NCBI RefSeq assembly: GCF_003234795.2
Contig: NZ_CP126268.1
Location: 3,286,001-3,350,000 of the forward strand
Length of the DNA stretch: 64,000 bases
Direction of reading: 5' to 3'
From: Curtobacterium sp. MCLR17_032
Lineage (GTDB): Bacteria > Actinomycetota > Actinomycetes > Actinomycetales > Microbacteriaceae
The notes beneath the pieces are model-generated. The model did not search any database and had not been told where the DNA came from. It worked only from the letters and a program-made list of their open reading frames with translations. This document shows positions 14,419 to 22,871 of the stretch, one piece after another. The number at the start of each line of letters is the position of its first letter. Within the stretch, counting starts at the first letter, position 1. The position numbers and the translations under genes were made by a program.

Positions 14419-16896
14419 CTACAGCTTCTCGATCGGGGCGATCTTGATGAGGAGCTTCTTCCGCCCGGCGGTGTCGAACGCGATCTCGGCGATCCGCTTC
14501 GCGCCCTGGCCGGTCACCGCCGAGACGGTCCCCTGCCCGAAGTCGACGTGTGAGATCCGGTCGCCGGCGACGAGTTCCATGTCCCCGTTGTCGCGGACCT
14601 GCCCCGAGACGCGGTTCGCCCACTCGGTCTTCGGACGGGTCTTCGCCGCCGCAGCAGCGCGGTCGTAGGACCCGCCGCCCCAGCCGCCACCGCCGCGGTA
14701 GCCGCCACCACCGCCACCGCCTGCGCCGCCGAACCCGCCGGCGCTGCCGCCGTCACGTCGGGCGTTGATCGCGCGGGGCTGCGTGCCACCGCGGCTGTTC
14801 GCCATGCCGGGCGACTGCTTCCACTCGATGAGGCCCTCGGGGATCTCCTGCAGGAAGCGCGACGGCATCGCCACGTTGACGTCACCGAACTGCGCCCGGG
14901 TCATCGCGAGCGACAGGAACAGGACCTTCTTGGCGCGGGTGATGCCGACGTAGAACAGGCGACGCTCTTCCGAGGGGCCGCCCGGCTCGTTCGCCGACAT
15001 CCGGTGCGGCAGCAGGTCCTCTTCGACACCGGTCAGGAACACGGCGTCGTACTCCAGGCCCTTCGCGGTGTGCAGGGTCATCAGGGACACCGTGCCGGAC
15101 GAGTCGTCGAGCTCGTCGGCCGCAGCCACCAGCGAGACCTCGGTCAGGAAGTCGGACAGCGTGCCCTCGGGGTTGTTCTTCTGGAACTCCCGCGTCACGG
15201 CCACGAGTTCGTCGATGTTGTCCGCACGGGCGGCGTCCTGCGCGTCCGGCGACTTCCGGAGCTGTTCGAGCAGCCCCGACCCGTCGAGCAGCTGGGTCAG
15301 CGTGTCGACCACGGGCTGGTCGGCGGCCTTGGCGGAGACGTCGTCGAGCAGCGCGGCGAACGAGGTGATCGCCGTCCGGACCTTGGGCCCGAAGCCGAGC
15401 TCGTCCGCGTGCCGCAGGGCTTCCCGCAGCGAGACCTCGTGGTCGTCGGCGTAGCGCTGCAGGCTGGTCTCGGTCACGGCGCCGATGCCGCGCTTCGGCA
15501 CGTTCAGGATGCGCCGGAGCGACAGCGGGTCGGCCGGGTTCGCGACGGTGATCAGGTACGCCATGGCGTCCTTGATCTCGGCACGCTCGTAGAACTTCGT
15601 GCCGCCGAGCACCCGGTACGGGATCGCGGCGCGGATGAAGATCTCCTCCAGCGCACGGGTCTGGGAGTTCGTCCGGTAGAACACCGCCATGTCGCGGTAG
15701 TCCATGCCGTCCTCGTGCAGACGCTGGATCTCGTCCGCGACGAACTGGGCTTCGTCGTGGCCGGTGTAACCGGTGAAGCCGACGATCTTCTCGCCCGCGC
15801 CGACGTCGGTGAACAGGCTCTTCGCCTGCCGGTCGAAGTTGTTCGCGATGACGGCGTTCGCTGCGTCGAGGATGTTCTGCGTCGAGCGGTAGTTCTGCTC
15901 GAGCAGGATGACCTTCGAGTTCGGGAAGTCCCGCTCGAACTCGACGATGTTGCGGATGTCCGCGCCACGGAAGGCGTAGATCGACTGGTCGGAGTCGCCG
16001 ACCACGGTCAGGGATGCCGGGGCGATCGTGCCGTCGGTCTCGCGCATCCGGGCGACGTGCTGGCCGGAGTCCTCGAGCTTGTCGACCTGCTCCACCGGCA
16101 CCGGGCGAGTGAGCTCGCGGATCAGGGAGTACTGCGCGTGGTTCGTGTCCTGGTACTCGTCGACCAGGATGTACCGGAACCGCCGCTGGTAGAGCGCCGC
16201 GACGTCCGGGAAGGCGCGGAACAGGAAGACCGTCTGCCCGATGAGGTCGTCGAAGTCGAACGCGTTCGCCCGGCGCAGGTCGTTCGTGTACCGACGGAAC
16301 ACCTCGGTGAACATGACCTCTTGCGGGTCGCTCGCGTTGATGTTGCGTGCGTAGGTGTCGATGTCCTGCAGCTCGTTCTTGAGCTTCGAGATCTTCGACG
16401 CCGCCGCCCCGACGGTCAGCCCCAGGGTGTCCGCCTCAAGGTCCTTGATGATCCGCTTCAGCAGCGCCCGCGAGTCCGCCGAGTCGTAGATGGTGAACGA
16501 CTGCGGGAACCCGAACCGTTCGGCTTCGCGCCGGAGGATCCGCACGCACGCCGAGTGGAACGTCGAGATCCACATGCCCTCGGCCGCCTGCCCGACGAGT
16601 GCCTGGACCCGCTCGCGCATCTCGGCCGCGGCCTTGTTCGTGAACGTGATCGCCAGGATCTGCGACGGCCAGGCTTCGCGGTTCGCCAGGAGCAGCGCGA
16701 TGCGGCGGGTGAGCACGCTCGTCTTGCCCGAGCCGGCACCGGCGACGATGAGCAGGGACTCGCCGCGGTACTCGACGGCTTCCTTCTGCTGGGGGTTCAG
16801 GCCCGCGGTGAACGGGTCCTGGTAGGCGCGGTCACCGGCACCCGTGCCGTCGGTGCGGCCGGGCGTGGGGTCGGAGGGGTCGAGCACGATCGTCAT
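14419..16896 (-). CDS. pcrA: ATP-dependent DNA helicase PcrA/UvrD
   Basis: Superfamily 1A 3'-5' helicase, 825 aa, acting in repair and in clearing RNA polymerase or recombinase from DNA. All motifs are present: Walker A GAGSGKTSVLTRR, VDEYQDTNHAQY, GDSDQSIYAFRGAD, QNYRSTQNIL, LMTLHTAKGLEYDAVF, and YVGITRAKK. A glycine-rich linker of about 30 residues (about 720-750) leads to a basic C-terminal module, SHVDFGQGTVSAV, matching the Tudor-like RNA-polymerase-binding end of PcrA. It is a little longer than Bacillus PcrA because of the linker. TAGACT lies 9 nt before the ATG. Confidence 0.97.
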   Translation of the reverse strand: MTIVLDPSDPTPGRTDGTGAGDRAYQDPFTAGLNPQQKEAVEYRGESLLIVAGAGSGKTSVLTRRIALLLANREAWPSQILAITFTNKAAAEMRERVQALVGQAAEGMWISTFHSACVRILRREAERFGFPQSFTIYDSADSRALLKRIIKDLEADTLGLTVGAAASKISKLKNELQDIDTYARNINASDPQEVMFTEVFRRYTNDLRRANAFDFDDLIGQTVFLFRAFPDVAALYQRRFRYILVDEYQDTNHAQYSLIRELTRPVPVEQVDKLEDSGQHVARMRETDGTIAPASLTVVGDSDQSIYAFRGADIRNIVEFERDFPNSKVILLEQNYRSTQNILDAANAVIANNFDRQAKSLFTDVGAGEKIVGFTGYTGHDEAQFVADEIQRLHEDGMDYRDMAVFYRTNSQTRALEEIFIRAAIPYRVLGGTKFYERAEIKDAMAYLITVANPADPLSLRRILNVPKRGIGAVTETSLQRYADDHEVSLREALRHADELGFGPKVRTAITSFAALLDDVSAKAADQPVVDTLTQLLDGSGLLEQLRKSPDAQDAARADNIDELVAVTREFQKNNPEGTLSDFLTEVSLVAAADELDDSSGTVSLMTLHTAKGLEYDAVFLTGVEEDLLPHRMSANEPGGPSEERRLFYVGITRAKKVLFLSLAMTRAQFGDVNVAMPSRFLQEIPEGLIEWKQSPGMANSRGGTQPRAINARRDGGSAGGFGGAGGGGGGGYRGGGGWGGGSYDRAAAAAKTRPKTEWANRVSGQVRDNGDMELVAGDRISHVDFGQGTVSAVTGQGAKRIAEIAFDTAGRKKLLIKIAPIEKL

Positions 16897-16905
16897 GTCC
16901 GAGAC

Positions 16906-16911
16906 AGTCTA
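16906..16911 (-). promoter_or_regulatory. -10 element TAGACT of pcrA
   Basis: Nine nt before the ATG, slightly farther than at other leaderless genes here, so a very short leader is possible. Confidence 0.45.
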
Positions 16912-16932
16912 GGCGCGACCCCCGACGTCCGA

Positions 16933-17955
16933 TCAGGCCCGGTCGGACCGTTCCGCGGCGAGCGATCGGGCCCGCACCGCGAGGTCCGCGTGGTCCGCGA
17001 ACACCCCGTCGACGCCCGTGCGGAGGACCGAGGTGAACCACCGTTCCCAGTCACCGAGCGCCGCCAGCTCGCCGCCACGACGGAGCGCCGCGGGCAGGAA
17101 CCGGTTCTCCGGCCGCAGCGTCCACGTGTAGACCGCCAGGCCGACCGCGTGCGCCCGGTCGACCACGTCACTCCGCACCGGACCGGGGTCGTCGACGGCG
17201 CGGGTGTCGACGCCGGCCATCAGGGTCGGCAGGTCGACGCTGATGCCGTGGAACTCGGTCGCGAGCCGCGCGAGCGCGGCGTCCGTCCGCTCGGCGGCGT
17301 AGGTCGTGGCGGCGGAACCGTCGGCGGTGACCTCGTCCGCGGCCGCACCACGGGCCTCCTGGAGGTACACCAGCCGACCACCGGTCCCGTGTTCGGCGAC
17401 CTGGCGGAGGACGCCCTTCTCGAACGACTCGACGGTCAGCCGGTCGTCGCCGCGCCACCCGGCCGTGCCGAGCACGTCGTCGAGCAGCGATGCCATCGGG
17501 AACCCCGCCGCCGCGAACGCACTGGCGTGCTTCACCTCGGCGACCAGGCCCACCGGTCGCGGGGCGGCGTCCAGGATCGCGAGCAGGTCCTCCAGGCGCA
17601 GGACCGTGTCCTCGCCGTCGTGCTGCCGGGAGGCGCGGCGCAGCTCCGGCAGGCGCTCACGGGTCCGCAGCGTGCGCACCTCGTCCCACGTGAAGTCCTC
17701 GGTGAACCAGCCGGTGAGCCGGTGCCCGTCGATCGTCTTCGTGGTGCGGCGGTCGCGGAACTCCGGTCGGTCGGCGACGTCGGTCGTGCCGGAGACCTCG
17801 TTCTCGTGCCGGAGGACCAGGACCCCGTCCTTCGTCGGCACCAGGTCCGGCTCGATGGCGTCGGCGCCGAGCTCGATCGCGAGTTCGTAGGCACTGCGGG
17901 AGTGCTCGGGGCGGTACCCGGAGGCTCCACGGTGGGCGATGACGAGCGGCTGCAT
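16933..17955 (-). CDS. glpQ: Glycerophosphodiester phosphodiesterase
   Basis: Hydrolyses glycerophosphodiesters to glycerol 3-phosphate and an alcohol. The 340-aa protein begins with the GDPD block IAHRGASGYRPEHS, then ADAIEPDLVPTKDGVLVLRHE (metal ligands and catalytic His), and later AEVKHASAF and YTWTLRPEN. No signal peptide is visible, so it appears cytoplasmic, unlike Gram-negative GlpQ. I chose ATG at 17955 because the family always starts close to the HRG motif and TATCGT lies 7 nt upstream. Product glycerol 3-phosphate could feed GlpD, encoded 8 kb away. Confidence 0.92.
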   Translation of the reverse strand: MQPLVIAHRGASGYRPEHSRSAYELAIELGADAIEPDLVPTKDGVLVLRHENEVSGTTDVADRPEFRDRRTTKTIDGHRLTGWFTEDFTWDEVRTLRTRERLPELRRASRQHDGEDTVLRLEDLLAILDAAPRPVGLVAEVKHASAFAAAGFPMASLLDDVLGTAGWRGDDRLTVESFEKGVLRQVAEHGTGGRLVYLQEARGAAADEVTADGSAATTYAAERTDAALARLATEFHGISVDLPTLMAGVDTRAVDDPGPVRSDVVDRAHAVGLAVYTWTLRPENRFLPAALRRGGELAALGDWERWFTSVLRTGVDGVFADHADLAVRARSLAAERSDRA

Positions 17956-17962
17956 GTCGGCG

Positions 17963-17968
17963 ACGATA
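17963..17968 (-). promoter_or_regulatory. -10 element TATCGT of glpQ
   Basis: Seven nt before the ATG; a leaderless arrangement. Confidence 0.6.
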
Positions 17969-18140
17969 CGGAGCGCGGGTGAACACGGTGTCCACCCGCC
18001 CCGGCGTCGTCGCGGACGTTCAGCGAGCGTGCGGAGTTCCCACGGTGGACCGACAGCGACCGTCAATAGGCTCGCGCGCAGGAGCACGGACGCCGGTTCC
18101 GCTTCCCGCGGATCCCCAGCCATCGGACCCTGACGGCCCG

Positions 18141-18146
18141 TAGGCT
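18141..18146 (+). promoter_or_regulatory. Candidate -10 TAGGCT for the Bax-inhibitor-like gene
   Basis: This hexamer and a second TAGGCT at 18067-18072 lie in the 299-bp divergent gap. Use of the nearer one gives a leader of about 100 nt ending in a good ribosome-binding site. No strong -35 is seen, and no gene fits in the gap. Confidence 0.35.
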
Positions 18147-18254
18147 GTGAGGACACGAAGGAACGGCACCGCCGCACTCCGTCACGAGCCCACGATCCGA
18201 TGCCACCCGGGTACCGGATCCACGACTCCACACCAGAGGAAATCAGAGGACACC

Positions 18255-19169
18255 ATGGCCTTCAAGCCCGGTTTCGACCAGTCCCCCGCCTTCAACGACG
18301 CGGGCCGGAACGCATGGGGCGCCGGCTCGAACGCACCGCAGGGCGCCTACCCGCAGCAGGGCTACCCGCAGCAGGGGTACCCGCAGGCCCCGTCCGGCCA
18401 GACCGGCTGGGGTCAGGCGCCGCAGCAGCCCGGCATGTCGCCGGACCAGCTCCGTGACATGTACGACCGCCCCTCGGCCGACAAGGTCGACACCGGCCGT
18501 ATGTCGTACGAGGACACGATCGTCAAGACGCTCCTGGCGTTCGGCGTGCTCATCGTCGGTTCGGTCGCCGGCTGGAACCTGCCGCCGGTCGTCTGGATCG
18601 TCGGCGCGATCGTCGGTTTCGTCCTCGCCCTGGTGAACACCTTCAAGAAGAAGCCGTCGCCGGCACTCGTGCTGGCGTACGCCTTCTTCGAGGGCCTGTT
18701 CGTCGGTGGCATCTCGGCCATGTACAACACGATGTGGGACGGCATCGTCACGCAGGCGGTGTTCGGCACCCTCGGTGTCTTCGCCGTCACGCTGCTGCTG
18801 TTCTCGTCCGGCAAGGTCCGTGCGACGCCGAAGCTGACCCGGTTCTTCCTGGTCGCGATGGTCGGCTACATGGCGTTCTCGCTCGTCAACATCGTGCTGA
18901 TGCTCACCGGTGTGACCCAGAGCGCGTTCGGTCTGCTCGGCGTCACGCTGTTCGGCATCCCGCTGGGCGTCCTGATCGGCATCTTCGTGGTGCTGATGGC
19001 GGCGTACTCGCTGATCCTCGACTTCGACCAGATCAAGACTGGTGTCGAGCGTGGCGCCCCCCGCGTCTACGCGTGGACGGCGGCCTTCGGGCTCATCGTC
19101 ACGCTGGTCTGGCTCTACCTCGAGATCCTGCGCATCCTGGCGATCCTCGCGAGCAGCTCCCGCAACTAG
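18255..19169 (+). CDS. Bax inhibitor-1/YccA family membrane protein
   Basis: A 304-aa integral membrane protein. Residues 1-75 are soluble and rich in Gln, Pro, Gly and Tyr, with repeated YPQQG units; about seven hydrophobic helices follow from residue 92. The family core KKPSPALVLAYAFFEGLFVGGIS and the late LILDFDQIKTGVERGAP, with its paired acidic residues, identify the Bax inhibitor-1-like group, whose founding members are calcium-leak channels. Function in actinobacteria is unproven. ATG at 18255 is preceded by AGAGGA. It stands alone and ends at a strong hairpin. Confidence 0.9.
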   Translation: MAFKPGFDQSPAFNDAGRNAWGAGSNAPQGAYPQQGYPQQGYPQAPSGQTGWGQAPQQPGMSPDQLRDMYDRPSADKVDTGRMSYEDTIVKTLLAFGVLIVGSVAGWNLPPVVWIVGAIVGFVLALVNTFKKKPSPALVLAYAFFEGLFVGGISAMYNTMWDGIVTQAVFGTLGVFAVTLLLFSSGKVRATPKLTRFFLVAMVGYMAFSLVNIVLMLTGVTQSAFGLLGVTLFGIPLGVLIGIFVVLMAAYSLILDFDQIKTGVERGAPRVYAWTAAFGLIVTLVWLYLEILRILAILASSSRN

Positions 19170-19180
19170 CGTTCCCACCT

Positions 19181-19210
19181 GAAGGGCCCCGGCTTCCGCC
19201 GGGGCCCTTC
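19181..19210 (+). terminator. Strong intrinsic terminator
   Basis: GAAGGGCCCCGGC-ttcc-GCCGGGGCCCTTC begins 11 nt after the stop codon: 13 perfect base pairs with a UUCC tetraloop. Confidence 0.9.
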
Positions 19211-19270
19211 ATCGTGCGCGCCCGCCGGGTGCTGCGCGCCCCGAGCGGTGCGGCCCGGCCGGTGCGGCCC

Positions 19271-19532
19271 GAACGGTCACGACACCCCGCTCACCTCCGC
19301 CGAGCGGTCACCAACTGTCGCTCAACACCGGCGAGAACGACGATTCGTGACCAGTCGGCGGAACGGGGCCGGGCGCGGCAGCCAGCCCCGCGCCAGCTCC
19401 ACGCGGCCGTCCCGCGGGCCCGAGCGGTCACGACACCCCGCTCACCTCCGCCGGGCGGTCACGAACGGTCGCTCAGCACCGGCGAGAACGACGACGTGTG
19501 ACCAGTCGGCGGAACGGGGCCGGGCGCGGCAG
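19271..19532. repeat. Two direct copies of a ~112-bp repeat, 151-bp period
   Basis: Copy one starts at 19271 and copy two at 19422; each ends in GGGCGCGGCAG. They are nearly identical through ACACCCCGCTCACCTCCGCC and ACCAGTCGGCGGAACGGGGC. Each carries GGTCACGA-like and TCGTGACC-like ends in inverse orientation about 70 bp apart. No coding frame is plausible. Confidence 0.85.
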
Positions 19533-19573
19533 ACGGGCTCGACCCGCGCCTCCCGTCCGGCACGCCCACCCGC

Positions 19574-19793
19574 CGAGGTCGCACGACCTGCCGCAGCCCC
19601 TTCGCCGGGGTCGCGCAACCGGCCGCCGGCCGGACGCCCGAGCGGCAGAACGTGCGACCTCGAGCGCACCAGTCGCGTCTCCCGCACGCCGGCCCCCTCC
19701 GCCGCCAGGTCGCACGACCTGCCGCAGCCGTTTCGCCGGGGTCGCACGAACTGCCGTCAGCGAGCCGGCCCGGCGGCAGAACGCGCGACCTCG
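19574..19793. repeat. Two copies of an ~88-bp inverted-repeat unit
   Basis: Unit one is bounded by CGAGGTCGCACG (19574-19585) and its exact complement CGTGCGACCTCG (19651-19662). Unit two begins near 19706 and ends near 19793 with slightly decayed arms. Both contain the palindrome AGGTCG-CA-CGACCT, then CTGCCGCAGCC and TTCGCCGGGGTCGC. Confidence 0.8.
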
Positions 19794-19900
19794 GCGCGCC
19801 GAACCCGGCAAGACGCGACCTCGGCGCGCCGAACCCGGGAGGACGCGCGACCCCGGCGCGCGGGACCCGGCAGAACGCGCGACCCCGGCGCGCGGGCGGG
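19785..19900. repeat. Four tandem ~31-bp units
   Basis: Units start at 19785, 19815, 19847 and 19879, each opening GCGACC(T/C)CGGCGCGC and the first three ending in ACCCGG. The period is 30-32 bp with no unique spacers, so this is a tandem repeat, not a CRISPR array. Confidence 0.8.
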
Positions 19901-19938
19901 CGACGGGCGGGAGGCCCGGGCCGGCCCCGCAGGACGAG

Positions 19939-19974
19939 CGAGGGCCCGGCACGCAGTCGCGTACCGGGCCCTCG
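19939..19974 (-). terminator. guaA terminator hairpin
   Basis: CGAGGGCCCGG (19939-19949) pairs perfectly with CCGGGCCCTCG (19964-19974) 16 nt past the guaA stop. Confidence 0.85.
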
Positions 19975-19989
19975 GGCGTCAGGAGTGTG

Positions 19990-21570
19990 TCACTCCCACT
20001 CGATCGTCCCCGGCGGCTTCGACGTGACGTCGAGCACGACCCGGTTGACGTCGCGCACCTCGTTCGTGATGCGGTTCGAGATCTTCGCGAGCACGTCGTA
20101 CGGCAGGCGCGTCCAGTCCGCGGTCATGGCGTCCTCGGAGGACACCGGACGGAGCACGATCGGGTGCCCGTAGGTGCGGCCGTCGCCCTGGACCCCGACC
20201 GAGCGGACGTCGGCGAGCAGGACGACCGGGCATTGCCAGATCTCGTCGTCGAGGCCGGCTGCGGTGAGCTCGGCGCGGGCGATGGCGTCGGCGGCACGCA
20301 GGATCTCGAGACGCTCGGCGGTGACTTCACCGACGATGCGGATGCCGAGGCCCGGGCCGGGGAACGGCTGGCGTCCGACGATGACCTCGGGCAGCCCGAG
20401 CTCGCGACCGACCGCACGGACCTCGTCCTTGAACAGGGTGCGCAGCGGCTCGACCAGCTCGAACGTCATGTCGTCGGGCAGTCCGCCGACGTTGTGGTGC
20501 GACTTGATGTTCGCGGTGCCCGACCCGCCGCCGGACTCGACGACGTCCGGGTACAGGGTGCCCTGCACGAGGAACTTCACCTCGGCGTCACCGTCCGAGG
20601 CGCGGGCTTCGAGGACGAGCGCTTCCGCCGCGGCCTCGAAGGTGCGGATGAACTCGCGGCCGATGATCTTGCGCTTCTGCTCGGGGTCGCTGACACCGGC
20701 GAGGGCGTCCAGGAACTGCTCCCGGGCGTCGACCGTGACCAGGCGCACACCGGTCGAGGCGACGTAGTCCTCTTCGACCTGCTTGCGCTCGTCGGCGCGG
20801 AGGAGCCCGTGGTCGACGAAGACGCAGGTGAGCTGGTCCCCGACGGCCTTGTGCACGAGGGCTGCGGCGACGGCGGAGTCGACTCCACCGGAGAGCCCGG
20901 CGATCACGCGCGACGACCCGATCTGTGCACGGATGCGCTCGACCTGCTCCTCGATCACGTTCGCCGAGTTCCAGTCACCCGGCAGTCCGGCGGCGCGGTG
21001 CAGGAAGTTCTCGAGCACGGCCTGGCCGAACGCGGAGTGCTTGACCTCGGGGTGCCACTGCACGCCGTACAGCTTGCGCTCGTCGGAGGCGAAGGCGGCG
21101 ACCGGGGTCGACTCGCTCGACGCCAGGACCTCGAAGCCCTCGGGAGCCTTCGACACCGCGTCGCCGTGCGACATCCACGTGGTCTGCGCTGCGGGCTGGC
21201 CGCCGAGCAGGACACTGTCGGTGCCGCTGACGGTGACCGCGGTGGCGCCGTACTCGCGGAGGCCGGTGTTCGCGACCTCGCCACCGAGCGACTTCGCCAT
21301 GGCCTGGAAGCCGTAGCAGATGCCGAGCACCGGGACACCGAGGTCCAGGATCTCGCCATCCAGGGACGGTGCGCCGTCCTCGTAGACGGAGGACGGGCCT
21401 CCCGACAGGACGATCGCCGCCGGGTTCTTCTCACGGATCTCCGCTGCGGTGACCGAGTGGGGGACGATCTCGCTGTAGACGTTGGCCTCGCGGACACGTC
21501 GTGCGATCAACTGCGCGTACTGCGCGCCGAAGTCGACGACGAGGACGGGACGCTGTTCGGTCTCGCTCAC
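19990..21570 (-). CDS. guaA: GMP synthase (glutamine-hydrolysing)
   Basis: Last step of GMP synthesis, amination of XMP. The 526-aa protein has an N-terminal class I glutamine amidotransferase ([18 protein letters not shown], catalytic Cys in GICYGFQ, His/Glu in WHPEV), then the ATP-pyrophosphatase loop SGGVDS and the GMP-synthase C-terminal dimerisation domain ending [12 protein letters not shown] at 21570 is used, with GGAG 8 nt away, because the protein family starts right before VLVVDFG; it overlaps the upstream stop as GTGA. Co-transcribed with the DUF3817 gene. guaB and guaB3 are also in the window but in other operons. Confidence 0.98.
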   Translation of the reverse strand: MSETEQRPVLVVDFGAQYAQLIARRVREANVYSEIVPHSVTAAEIREKNPAAIVLSGGPSSVYEDGAPSLDGEILDLGVPVLGICYGFQAMAKSLGGEVANTGLREYGATAVTVSGTDSVLLGGQPAAQTTWMSHGDAVSKAPEGFEVLASSESTPVAAFASDERKLYGVQWHPEVKHSAFGQAVLENFLHRAAGLPGDWNSANVIEEQVERIRAQIGSSRVIAGLSGGVDSAVAAALVHKAVGDQLTCVFVDHGLLRADERKQVEEDYVASTGVRLVTVDAREQFLDALAGVSDPEQKRKIIGREFIRTFEAAAEALVLEARASDGDAEVKFLVQGTLYPDVVESGGGSGTANIKSHHNVGGLPDDMTFELVEPLRTLFKDEVRAVGRELGLPEVIVGRQPFPGPGLGIRIVGEVTAERLEILRAADAIARAELTAAGLDDEIWQCPVVLLADVRSVGVQGDGRTYGHPIVLRPVSSEDAMTADWTRLPYDVLAKISNRITNEVRDVNRVVLDVTSKPPGTIEWE

Positions 21571-22013
21571 CGAGCGCTCTCCTTCTCCCGCGACTGCTGC
21601 GCGGTCAGCTCGTGGTAGGTGGTCAGTGCGGTCTGCTGCATGCGGTGCTCGACCACGAAGGACATGAACGGGATCACGCCGCCAAGGGCGATGAGCAGGA
21701 AGCGCGACGGCCGCCAGCGCATGATGCTCCAGAGGCGGAAGTCCGCGAACAGGTAGACGACGTACAGCCACCCGTGCGCGATGAGGATCGCGATCGACAG
21801 GTTGAACGTGCCGGGTGCTTCGCCCGCGGTGCCGTTCGGGACGAAGAACGCGCCACCGCCGAGCTGCATCTCACGCTGGATCGGGGTGTACTTGATGACG
21901 ACCTCGACGACCAGGGCGAGCAGGAGCACGCCGGTGACGTACGCGGAGATGCGGTAGAACCGCACGGCCCCCGGGATCTTGGGGATGTCGCGGGTCCGGA
22001 CGGTCAGAGCCAT
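21567..22013 (-). CDS. DUF3817 membrane protein
   Basis: A 148-aa protein with three to four hydrophobic helices ([57 protein letters not shown]). The pattern HGWLYVVYL with WRPSRF is characteristic of DUF3817, often found beside guaA or guaB in actinobacteria; function unknown. Its promoter hexamer TAGGAT lies 7 nt before the ATG and overlaps the stop codon of the SURF1 gene, so it starts a separate unit with guaA. Confidence 0.85.
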   Translation of the reverse strand: MALTVRTRDIPKIPGAVRFYRISAYVTGVLLLALVVEVVIKYTPIQREMQLGGGAFFVPNGTAGEAPGTFNLSIAILIAHGWLYVVYLFADFRLWSIMRWRPSRFLLIALGGVIPFMSFVVEHRMQQTALTTYHELTAQQSREKESAR

Positions 22014-22020
22014 GTGGTCG

Positions 22021-22026
22021 ATCCTA
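22021..22026 (-). promoter_or_regulatory. -10 element TAGGAT of the DUF3817-guaA operon
   Basis: The TAG of this hexamer is also the stop codon of the SURF1-family gene upstream. Leaderless spacing of 7 nt. Confidence 0.6.
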
Positions 22027-22866
22027 CCGGCGACCCGGCTCGGCCCGGGCGTCGTCCGTCGGGACCACGGGCTCGTCCACAGGCTCGGCGTCGTCGTCCA
22101 CAGGATCGGCGCCAGCTGCCTCGGCGGCCTCGCGCGCCTCGTCCTGTTCGCGCTCCCACGCGTCCTTGACGAAGCGGTACCAGAGGAAGACGGCGAACCC
22201 GGCGAACACGACCCACTCGACCGCGTAAAACAGGTTCAGCCAGTCGAACTGGACCTCCCGCGTTGGGGCCCGGTCGGCGATGGTGCCGAGGTCGGCGGCG
22301 TCCGCGGTGGTCCGGTCGGCGACGACGTACCCGCCGTACATCCGGTCGTCGAACGCCTTCCACGTGTTCACGAACCGGGCCGGGGCGACGGCCGAGTACT
22401 CGTGCTGCTCGAACGTGTCCTGGTCCGGCGACTCCGCCGGGTAGTACCGACCGCGGATGGTCATCGACGCGTCGTCGACCAGGCGGTCACCACCGGCGAC
22501 CGCGGCGGAACGCTGGTCGGACCAGCCGATCACGACCGGGAGGCTCGCCCCCGTCGCGTCGTCGACCAGATGCCCGACGGTCTGGTACTTCCCACCCCCG
22601 CTGCGGCCGGTGAGGACCGTCGTGTCACCGGCGACGAAGCGCCCCGAGACCGTGATCTTCTGCCCGGCGAGCGTGGACCCGACCGGCTTCTCCGGCGTGG
22701 TGACGTCGTCGAGGGTCTTCCGCGTCTCGGTCGAGGCCGGGAGCGGCTTGCCGTTCTCGATGCTGCGCTCGAGCTGCCACTTGCCGAGTGCGGCGAACAC
22801 GCCTGCCAGCAGGATCGCCAGCAGCAGCAGGGCGATCCACTTCGGTCGTCGGGCAACGGCCCACAT
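22024..22866 (-). CDS. SURF1-family cytochrome oxidase assembly protein
   Basis: A 280-aa membrane protein with one helix at each end: RPKWIALLLLAILLAGVFAAL and YAVEWVVFAGFAVFLWYRF. The central extracytoplasmic part carries SURF1-family marks (LGKWQLER after the first helix, VSGRF, and a penultimate NLFYAVEW segment). SURF1 proteins assist heme A insertion into the aa3 oxidase. The tail of about 45 residues is acidic and probably disordered. It follows the antiporter gene by 5 nt, although the functional link is not obvious. Confidence 0.85.
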   Translation of the reverse strand: MWAVARRPKWIALLLLAILLAGVFAALGKWQLERSIENGKPLPASTETRKTLDDVTTPEKPVGSTLAGQKITVSGRFVAGDTTVLTGRSGGGKYQTVGHLVDDATGASLPVVIGWSDQRSAAVAGGDRLVDDASMTIRGRYYPAESPDQDTFEQHEYSAVAPARFVNTWKAFDDRMYGGYVVADRTTADAADLGTIADRAPTREVQFDWLNLFYAVEWVVFAGFAVFLWYRFVKDAWEREQDEAREAAEAAGADPVDDDAEPVDEPVVPTDDARAEPGRR

Positions 22867-22871
22867 CTGAA

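Noticed and set aside
16933-18231. A longer 432-aa GlpQ form
   Set aside because: The family begins at the HRG motif, and the leaderless -10 TATCGT is placed correctly for ATG at 17955; the extension would also cover the divergent promoter region.
19785-19900. Possible CRISPR array from regularly spaced 31-bp units
   Set aside because: Units are contiguous with no unique spacers, only four copies, and no cas genes are present.
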